A DNA stretch of 64,000 nt from Vibrio sp. HDW18 (GTDB lineage: Bacteria; Pseudomonadota; Gammaproteobacteria; Enterobacterales; Vibrionaceae): contig NZ_CP049914.1 of NCBI RefSeq assembly GCF_011306175.1, positions 310,001-374,000 of the forward strand, given 5' to 3'. The translations under genes were made by a program, and so were the position numbers. The number at the start of each line of letters is the position of its first letter. Within the stretch, counting starts at the first letter, position 1. The notes under the pieces are model-generated. The model saw only the letters and a list, made by a program, of their open reading frames with translations, searched no databases and was not told where the DNA came from. Below are positions 57,775 to 64,000 of this stretch, in pieces.

Positions 57775-57919
57775 TACCGGATTTCCTAATGTTTTTGGAT
57801 TAAGGCTTGATAACCAAAAATTGATGTTTATTCAACTACTTTTACCGAAAACCGCCGCGGGTCTTTGACGGTGATACGGTTTTATGTCTCGGCTTGGCGG
57901 TGAATACGATGATTTTGTT

Positions 57920-57950
57920 GAGCGGCTGTAAGTTATGAAAGTAGCCGCTC
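57920..57950. terminator. Hairpin after the YqhD-like gene
   Basis: Perfect 8-base stem GAGCGGCT / AGCCGCTC without a clear T run. It may end the dehydrogenase transcript. Confidence 0.35.
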
Positions 57951-57962
57951 ATTAAGCACTAT

Positions 57963-59120
57963 TTAATTCAGGGCTTGTTCGAGTATTGCGCGTGATTGTT
58001 GCAAGGTGATGGTGCCTTGTTCACCGAGTTTTAACATACCGTGTGCCGTCAGTTGCTCGATCACCGCTGCAACGGCGGCACTTTTTTCCATGCCATGATC
58101 ACCAAATTGAGTGGCAACACCGAGTTGGTGGTAAAACCTTTCAATCGCTGTAATGGTTTGTTGGGCAAGATCATCGGTCGGTGGTAATCCAAACACATTT
58201 TTGCCCATCTGTTCGAGTTTAGCGGTTTTGTGTTCCAATTGATTGCGTAGCAACCAAGGCTGGATCACGGCCAGTGAGCGTGCGTGATCTAGATGCCACA
58301 GAGCGGTGAGTTCATGACCAATCATATGGGTTGCCCAATCTTGTGCCACTCCCGTTCCAATCAAACCATTTAAGGCTTGGTTGGCGGTCCACATTAGATT
58401 GGCGCGCCATGCATCATTATCTCGCTGGCTAAAATCTCCGGCTAAAATCAACAAGTTTCTTAGCAGCACTTCGGCGTAGCCTTCTTGTACCATCGCTTGA
58501 CTTGGTAGGGTTAAATATTGCTCGCATACATGAACCCAAGCATCAACCAAACCATTGACCAGTTGGCGTTCAGGTAAGCTTTTCATCACATCAGGATCCA
58601 GTATCGCGAAGCGAGGTTGAACCGCAGGAGATAAAAATGCCAATTTATCTTGGGTTTCTGCTTTGGTGATCACCGCGCCGGTATTCGATTCAGAACCAGT
58701 GGCTGGCAAAGTCAAAATCGCTCCAATCGGAGTCGCTTGTTGCACTATGTGGTGTCCGGTCAAAATATCCCATCCATCACCAGCATAAAAGGCTGCCGCA
58801 GCGACGTATTTCGAGCCATCAATCACTGAGCCGCCACCCACCGCCAAAATAAAATTGACCGACTGCTGTTTGACTATTTGGACGGCTTTATCCAAGGTTT
58901 CTTTGGTTGGATTAGGCTCAACCCCAGCAAATTCGACCCACTGATGTTCACTTAAAGCGGCGACCACTTGGTCATACACGCCGTTACGTTTGATGGAACC
59001 TCCACCATACAACACTAATACTTTGCTTTCTTTCGGGATCTCTTGACCAATTTGGGCAATTTGGCCTTGTCCAAAATGAATTTTGGTTGGGTTGACATAA
59101 CTGAAATGCATTTTACTCAC
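57963..59120 (-). CDS. yqhD: Iron-containing NADPH-dependent alcohol dehydrogenase, YqhD-like
   Basis: 385 residues (YqhD 387). NADPH region VLYGGGSIKRNGVYDQV and ILAVGGGSVIDGSKYVAAA; metal ligands in DAWVHVCEQ (Asp and His) and in HMIGHELTALWHLDHARSLAVIQP (two His). Reduces short aldehydes such as acrolein and methylglyoxal-derived species. It sits just upstream of mgsA on the same strand, 190 bases apart, which fits an aldehyde-protection role. The enzyme family is sure, the exact substrate less so. Confidence 0.88.
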   Translation of the reverse strand: MSKMHFSYVNPTKIHFGQGQIAQIGQEIPKESKVLVLYGGGSIKRNGVYDQVVAALSEHQWVEFAGVEPNPTKETLDKAVQIVKQQSVNFILAVGGGSVIDGSKYVAAAAFYAGDGWDILTGHHIVQQATPIGAILTLPATGSESNTGAVITKAETQDKLAFLSPAVQPRFAILDPDVMKSLPERQLVNGLVDAWVHVCEQYLTLPSQAMVQEGYAEVLLRNLLILAGDFSQRDNDAWRANLMWTANQALNGLIGTGVAQDWATHMIGHELTALWHLDHARSLAVIQPWLLRNQLEHKTAKLEQMGKNVFGLPPTDDLAQQTITAIERFYHQLGVATQFGDHGMEKSAAVAAVIEQLTAHGMLKLGEQGTITLQQSRAILEQALN

Positions 59121-59139
59121 CTCGCTGTTTTGCTATCAC

Positions 59140-59182
59140 TATACTCTGCCTAACTTGAAGCTGCAGCAATCTTGGTGACGTT
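59140..59182. repeat. ERIC-like element fragment
   Basis: TATAC..ACTTGAAGCTGCAGC..CTTGGTGACGTT matches the first ~43 bases of the 128-bp repeats at 35405 and 46138 but stops before the centre. A decayed or truncated copy between glgC and the YqhD-like gene. Confidence 0.6.
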
Positions 59183-59187
59183 TACTC

Positions 59188-60402
59188 TTAAAATTGGTAG
59201 CTTTCCGGCACCACAACCACACCTTGTTCAGAAATACGGAACCGCTTGGCATCTTGATCGGGATTGACCCCAATTTCAGTATAGGGAGGGATGATGACAT
59301 GCTTGTCAACGATACAGTGCTTCAGCTTACAACCTTCGCCCACTTCGACATCGTCAAATAAAATGCTATCGATAATTTGCGCTGCGTCATTGATGCGGAC
59401 ATTGGATGAGATGATCGAATGCTGCACCGAAGCACCAGAATTAATCACGCCATTGGCGATCATGGAGTTAATAAACACCCCTTCGTTACCCGTGGCAGAG
59501 GAGACCGTTCTGGCGGGTGGGAGCTGTTGTTCATAAGTACGGATCGCCCAGTTTTTTTGGTATAAGTTCATTGGTGGCACGGGTTGGAGCAAGTCCATAT
59601 TGGCATCATAAAATGAATCTATCGTACCCACGTCGCGCCAATAACAATCTCGAGCGACACGTCCTTTATCGGAGCAGAACGAATAGGCAAATACGTTACT
59701 GGTTTCAATTAATTTTGGGATGAGATCTTTGCCAAAGTCATGGCTCGATTGCTCAAGCTCAGCATCTTCGCTTAAGGCTTTTTTCAACACTTCGATATTG
59801 AAAATATAGATCCCCATCGAAGCTAAGCTAGAATCTGGTTTATTGGGCAGGCTAGGTGGGTCGCTAGGTTTTTCGACAAAGCTGGTGATAAGGGATTGTT
59901 GATTGATCGTCATTATCCCAAATGCTGAGGCTTGATGACGAGGTACTTCCATACAAGCAATGGTGAGAGCGGCACGGTTGGCAATATGTTCTTCCAGCAT
60001 CGCGGCATAGTCCATCCGGTAAATATGATCACCTGATAACACCACTACATATTTAGCTTCACTGCGTTTTAGTAGCCACATATTATGAAACAATGCATCA
60101 GCAGTGCCTTCATACCATTTGCCTCCTTTACGCATTTGTGGAGGAACAACGGTAATAAATTCACCTAATTCGGGATTGAAAATAGACCAGCCATTACGTA
60201 GGTGTTTATGCAGTGAATGGGATTTATATTGAGTCAGTACCAAAATGCGGCGTAATCCAGAATGCAGGCAATTGGTTAAGGTGAAATCAATGATCCGATA
60301 TTTTCCGCCGAAAGGTACCGCGGGTTTGGCGCGATCATCAGTGAGTGGGGAAAGGCGTGAACCGATGCCGCCCGCCAAAATCACAGCTAAAGTGTCCTGC
60401 AT
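59188..60402 (-). CDS. glgC: Glucose-1-phosphate adenylyltransferase
   Basis: 404 residues. [33 protein letters not shown] at the start (nucleotide binding), [26 protein letters not shown], and a C-terminal left-handed beta-helix with [31 protein letters not shown] and [21 protein letters not shown]. Makes ADP-glucose, the rate-limiting step of glycogen synthesis. Some Vibrio carry two glgC copies. No other glg gene is next to it. Confidence 0.94.
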   Translation of the reverse strand: MQDTLAVILAGGIGSRLSPLTDDRAKPAVPFGGKYRIIDFTLTNCLHSGLRRILVLTQYKSHSLHKHLRNGWSIFNPELGEFITVVPPQMRKGGKWYEGTADALFHNMWLLKRSEAKYVVVLSGDHIYRMDYAAMLEEHIANRAALTIACMEVPRHQASAFGIMTINQQSLITSFVEKPSDPPSLPNKPDSSLASMGIYIFNIEVLKKALSEDAELEQSSHDFGKDLIPKLIETSNVFAYSFCSDKGRVARDCYWRDVGTIDSFYDANMDLLQPVPPMNLYQKNWAIRTYEQQLPPARTVSSATGNEGVFINSMIANGVINSGASVQHSIISSNVRINDAAQIIDSILFDDVEVGEGCKLKHCIVDKHVIIPPYTEIGVNPDQDAKRFRISEQGVVVVPESYQF

Positions 60403-60602
60403 AGATTATCTCCCTGAAATAGATTGATGGCAAAGTGGGGTATTGGCTTGGTACAAAATGTGATCTAAGGCGCTTTTTAAGCGTAGTACAAGATAGGCAA
60501 GTGAGAGGTGTAGTGAGCGGTACAACAAGGGTGTGAGTGCTTGAACCCGCTTAAGCTGCGAGGTGGCTCTTAGTTATATGGCAACTGGGGCCGTGCGTTA
60601 CA

Positions 60603-62519
60603 TTACGCTAAGTGATCCATTTCGGCTTCGGTTAACACCGATATTTGATTACGCCCAGAAGCTTTTGACTCATACAACGCAAGATCAGCACGTTGGTAGG
60701 ATTTTTCTGGTTTTTTACACAGCGTGGTGATCCCAGCACTGATGGTAACTGGCTGATGGTGTACGGTGGCAATGTAATGACGGATCCGGTTAAGCACCCG
60801 TTCGGCTTCCTGTAATGATGTGTAAGGGAAAATAATCGCAAATTCTTCACCACCAATTCGGGCAATAAAATCCGATTCCCGTAGCTGATCTTGGATCTCT
60901 TTGGCCACCGCGCGTAACACGTGGTCGCCTTCGGTATGCCCAAATTGATCGTTAATCCGTTTAAAGTGGTCAATATCCACAATCGCTAGACAACTTTGGG
61001 CCATCTTCGGGTAACGGCGGATTTTGGCACATTCTAGCTTGATGGTTTGATCAAATTTACGACGATTCCATAAGTCGGTTAATGCATCTTTTTCACTCAA
61101 TTCACGTAAACGATGTTCTAACTTTTTATGGCGTGAAATATCCACGAAAGAAGCTACATAAAATTGAATTATATTATTGTCATCGCGTATGCTTTGGATG
61201 CGTAGAATTTCGGTATTATTGGTGCCATCTTTGCGTTTATTGATGATTTCACCTTCCCACACCCCCTTGCTTTGTAGCGCTTTCCACATCTGCATATAAA
61301 ACTCAGTTTTATGCAATCCAGAGGTAAAAATCGAGGGTTGTTTGCCTTGTACATCCTCAAATGAGTAGCCTCTTAAACGAGTAAACTCATTATTGACTTT
61401 GATGATTCGATTATTACGGTCGGTGATCATCACCGCCGACATGCCATCCATCGCCGCTCGTGCCAGCTTACTATCAAGGCTATTTTTTTGATGGTTGATA
61501 TTCCACGCAACAAATCCTGCCGCAATAACTGCTAGCAGAGAGAAAACGGTGATGGCTTGCCGGATTAATGACCAGCGTGCATCGGCATAAGTTTGCTCAA
61601 TTTCTTGTTGATTGACTCTGAGCACTAATACCAAGGGTTTAGCGTCAGGGAGTAGAGAATTAAGCGCAACATGCAGGTAGCTAAACCAAGTTTTATTTGA
61701 GAGAGCAAAGCCTTGCGGTTCGGTCTGGATGGTTTGCCATAAACTAGGGTGCTGAGTTGCAAAATTGGGGTAAGTCAGCGGTTGGCTTGAAGGGGGCAAA
61801 GCGCGTTCGCTCAGTAATAAATTACCAGCAAGATTAAAAACATCCGGTGAGTCAAATTGATCATAAATAAAAGAAAGTCTTTGATAGAGAGACTGGAGTT
61901 TTACCGTGACGATCAGAAAACCACTGGCTTGATTTTTGGCCTCAACTCGAGTGACAAAGCGGAAAGTGGGTAGTGCACCCGAAGGGTCTTCAGGGTTTAT
62001 TGCCAGTCCACTGACCCAAACATGTTGATTCGGTTGCTGACGGTAGTGATTGAGCACTTGTTGGCTAAAAGTACCGGAGGTTTGCGCCGATTCAACAAAT
62101 TTGACGTGATTGCCGTCATAAATTGCGCGTAGCTGTTCTTTACCTTGTAAATCCAGTAACTGGAATGATGAGAAAATATTTTGAGAGCGGAGAGTGAGAT
62201 TCCATAAAGTTTTTAATTGCTGGATATTCGTCCGATTCAAGGTCTGATTGGCGGCTACTAAGGTGTCACTTTTGCCTAGTTCTTGTGTTAACTGATGAGA
62301 TTTTTGCAGCATCTGCAGTAGGTCGTGTCGGCTAAAGTCAAGTTGTAAGCGAGTTTGCTTTTCGACGCTGCTCACTGCTTGGGTTTCAAGCTCGCTGGCT
62401 TGATGCATGAAATACAGTGTAGGTATGAACGCCAGTACAAACGCAACAATCAAGAATTGAGTTAAATAGTTTCGGGCAAAAATATACACAGCGCTCGTTT
62501 TTAATGACAAAACGCGCAT
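60603..62519 (-). CDS. Membrane diguanylate cyclase with periplasmic sensor, PAS and GGDEF
   Basis: 638 residues. A membrane helix near 15-35, a periplasmic Cache-like sensor to about 310 and a second helix about 318-340; then PAS (ITDRNNRIIKVNNEFTRLRGYSFEDVQGKQPS) and a GGDEF domain. The active site reads GGEEF, so it should make c-di-GMP, and an RESD inhibition site stands five residues before it. DVDHFKRINDQFGHTEGDHVLR-like text gives the metal site. Ligand of the sensor is unknown. Single gene. Confidence 0.92.
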   Translation of the reverse strand: MRVLSLKTSAVYIFARNYLTQFLIVAFVLAFIPTLYFMHQASELETQAVSSVEKQTRLQLDFSRHDLLQMLQKSHQLTQELGKSDTLVAANQTLNRTNIQQLKTLWNLTLRSQNIFSSFQLLDLQGKEQLRAIYDGNHVKFVESAQTSGTFSQQVLNHYRQQPNQHVWVSGLAINPEDPSGALPTFRFVTRVEAKNQASGFLIVTVKLQSLYQRLSFIYDQFDSPDVFNLAGNLLLSERALPPSSQPLTYPNFATQHPSLWQTIQTEPQGFALSNKTWFSYLHVALNSLLPDAKPLVLVLRVNQQEIEQTYADARWSLIRQAITVFSLLAVIAAGFVAWNINHQKNSLDSKLARAAMDGMSAVMITDRNNRIIKVNNEFTRLRGYSFEDVQGKQPSIFTSGLHKTEFYMQMWKALQSKGVWEGEIINKRKDGTNNTEILRIQSIRDDNNIIQFYVASFVDISRHKKLEHRLRELSEKDALTDLWNRRKFDQTIKLECAKIRRYPKMAQSCLAIVDIDHFKRINDQFGHTEGDHVLRAVAKEIQDQLRESDFIARIGGEEFAIIFPYTSLQEAERVLNRIRHYIATVHHQPVTISAGITTLCKKPEKSYQRADLALYESKASGRNQISVLTEAEMDHLA

Positions 62520-62849
62520 TATACCTTGTTCTTAATGGGACTTCGTTTCCAAAATGTAACTTCGTGTGTTTGTTCACGCTTTGTTGTGCAATGGTGCTAA
62601 ATTTGCAGTGAGTTGGTTATAGTAAATTTGTTTATTGAATTCGGGGTTCACTAAGTCAAGATGTGTAAGGATGCTGGCTGAATGACCATTTGATCCGATT
62701 GCAGTATTGCGATCATAAGACTGCCGAATTGATCTGTGCATCTAATTGATTTGATAAGTTATTCTAATAAAAATAAGATTTATAGCAAAATATGAGTAAC
62801 TGATATGGCATATCTAATATTATGTGCCATAGTTAAAGCGTAAGGTTAG

Positions 62850-63018
62850 TGAGAACATTTCAGATGGAGGACATGGAGCCTTACAGACAATTTGGACGGA
62901 ATCAAAACAACATATCACTACCTCGGCTAAGAGACGCTTGCACACGAAGCCAAGCGAATTCGCAAAAACTCACGTTTGAGTTTACGAGGAAAAAGGCGCG
63001 CTTTTCAGTGCGCCTTTT
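62850..63018 (+). ncRNA. Candidate small RNA or structured leader
   Basis: Plus-strand order: GGA-rich stretch (six GGA words between 62863 and 62990), then three inverted repeats, then an intrinsic terminator, with no protein frame. The spacing fits a short, stable transcript. I match it to no known RNA family. The terminator also has a T run on the minus strand, so direction is not certain. Confidence 0.3.
62991..63018. terminator. Orphan intrinsic terminator
   Basis: AAAAGGCGC (62991-62999) pairs with GCGCCTTTT (63010-63018), 9 bp, T run in both directions. No gene ends next to it on either strand. Confidence 0.75.
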
Positions 63019-63151
63019 GCATTCAGTTTGCCTTTACATCTGCTTATCAGCCATTGTGTTGAGCTCGCTACGGTACCGTTTGTCCAGATCCTAAATTTCA
63101 CACTGCTTCTGATTAGGCTTTTGGATATACTGCCGCCAACAAAGGAGCTGC

Positions 63152-64000
63152 ATGATGAATCGAGTACCAACCAATATTATTACCGGTTTTTTAGGCGTTG
63201 GAAAAACCACCGCGATTTTGCACTTATTAGCCACAAAACCTGCCGATCAAAAGTGGGCGGTACTGGTCAATGAGTTTGGTGAAATTGGCATTGATGGGGC
63301 AATAATGAGTGAGCAGGGGGCAATGATTAAACAAGTGCCAGGTGGCTGTTTATGTTGTACCGCGGGGGTGCCTATGTCAGTAGGCATAAATGCATTGCTG
63401 CGTCAAAAACCGGATCGTTTAATTATTGAACCTACTGGGCTTGGTCATCCTAAGCAGGTGGTTGCCACATTAATTTCAGCGCAGTACCAAGATTATATCG
63501 ATTTAAAAGCGACCATAGCTTTGCTTGATCCTCGTCATTTGAGTATGGATAAATATCTCAGCAACCAAAATTTTAATGATCAATTGGCCTGTGCCGATAT
63601 CATTTTGGGTAATAAGGTAGATTTGTGTTGTAGCCATGATATTGAGGTGTTCAATGATTGGGTAACTGAGCAGCAGCCAGCCAAAGCATTCAGTCAATTG
63701 ATCCACCAAGCACAATTTCCGATGGAATTGTTGGATATGCCGCGTTTAAGTGGTCATGCTTCAAGCCACATTGATGCCCATCATCACCACCATGCCACGG
63801 CAGAGCCACAATTTCAGCTTGCGCCCCAGCAAGCTTTTGTACGCAAAGAGAATCGAGGTCAGGGCTATTTCAGTTGTGGCTGGCTGTTTGGCGCTGAATA
63901 CCAGTTCAATTTTGATCTGCTGTTCCAATTATTCAATGACTTAACCGCTGAACGAGTGAAAGGCGTACTGAATACCGATCGCGGCTGTTACGCCTTCAAT
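63152..64000 (+). CDS. COG0523-family metallochaperone GTPase (CobW/YeiR-like), cut by window end
   Basis: 283 codons visible, reading to the end of the window. P-loop GFLGVGKT at 12-19, VLVNEFGEIGIDG, metal motif GGCLCC (CxCC) near 70, IIEPTGLGHPKQVV, and NKVD for guanine. A histidine-rich loop HIDAHHHHH lies near 210 and probably binds zinc or another metal. Such GTPases move metals to target enzymes, often under zinc limitation; I see no Zur box. AAAGGAG lies four to seven bases before ATGATG (63152/63155). The C-terminal CobW domain is only partly inside. Confidence 0.9.
   Translation, partial: MMNRVPTNIITGFLGVGKTTAILHLLATKPADQKWAVLVNEFGEIGIDGAIMSEQGAMIKQVPGGCLCCTAGVPMSVGINALLRQKPDRLIIEPTGLGHPKQVVATLISAQYQDYIDLKATIALLDPRHLSMDKYLSNQNFNDQLACADIILGNKVDLCCSHDIEVFNDWVTEQQPAKAFSQLIHQAQFPMELLDMPRLSGHASSHIDAHHHHHATAEPQFQLAPQQAFVRKENRGQGYFSCGWLFGAEYQFNFDLLFQLFNDLTAERVKGVLNTDRGCYAFN

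Larger units (their letters stand above)
62520..63151. other. Intergenic region before the COG0523 gene with hairpins
   Basis: About 630 bases. Left end: promoter of the cyclase. 62802-62832 has TATGGCA..TGCCATA. 62850-63018 holds several GGA words, CGCTTG..CAAGCG, GCGAATTCGC, AAACTCA-CGT-TGAGTTT, then a terminator. Small frames (62849-63094, 62982-63170) lack ribosome sites. It could be a small RNA or a structured leader. Confidence 0.5.

Noticed and set aside
62850..63018. GEMM (c-di-GMP) riboswitch or known small RNA
   Set aside because: Conserved GEMM core words are missing and I match no known RNA; left as a candidate only.

Overview
The window looks like a Vibrio chromosome, close to Vibrio cholerae and its relatives, and most likely the second chromosome. 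The evidence is protein similarity to known Vibrio and enterobacterial families and, from memory only, the run glpK-glpF-glpABC-trxC-art-ravA/viaA-rhlE-galE, which resembles one on V. cholerae chromosome II. There is no rRNA, phage, integron array, CRISPR or insertion sequence. The content is ordinary metabolism, transport and regulation; two neighbouring tRNA genes are the only recognised RNA genes.

Layout. 1-6101 (minus strand) is a sugar-phosphate sensing and uptake cluster, uhpA-uhpB-[uhpC'-'afuA]-afuB-afuC. A deletion has joined the front half of the sensor UhpC to the last ~60 residues of the binding protein AfuA. 6102-14472 holds gsk (inosine-guanosine kinase), a creA-family lipoprotein, a HAD phosphatase, a J-domain protein, an ABC-class ATPase and a fabV-type enoyl reductase. 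14560-18278 is tesA and, divergently, ybbA-ybbP; ybbA is frameshifted. 18643-26055 holds an FAD oxidoreductase, galE, tyrP with TyrR-like boxes, rhlE, a TetR regulator, a cytochrome c and nudF. 26338-33552 is ravA-viaA, artPIQM and a LysR regulator. tRNA-Leu(TAA) and tRNA-Cys(GCA) follow at 33839-34027.

34094-43400 contains an MFS transporter, trxC and the glycerol/glycerol-3-phosphate regulon: glpABC diverges from glpF-glpK across a 660-bp control region. 43462-46813 holds small conserved genes, yceH, a GIY-YIG protein, a PilZ protein and an outer-membrane protein. 47032-51059 is cobQ followed tightly by modABC; modA is frameshifted. 51162-62519 holds a small protein, a YccS-like membrane protein, helD, dgkA, pncA, mgsA, an iron alcohol dehydrogenase, glgC and a PAS-GGDEF diguanylate cyclase. 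The window ends in a COG0523 metallochaperone GTPase cut by the edge.

Strongest observations: the UhpC-AfuA fusion; two single-base losses, each in a G run, in ybbA and modA, which may be sequencing errors; ERIC-like elements of 128 bp at two loci plus a fragment; a 5 x 16-bp tandem array in front of yceH; and an unassigned multi-hairpin region ending in a terminator before the COG0523 gene. I found no clearly new multi-gene defence or mobile system.
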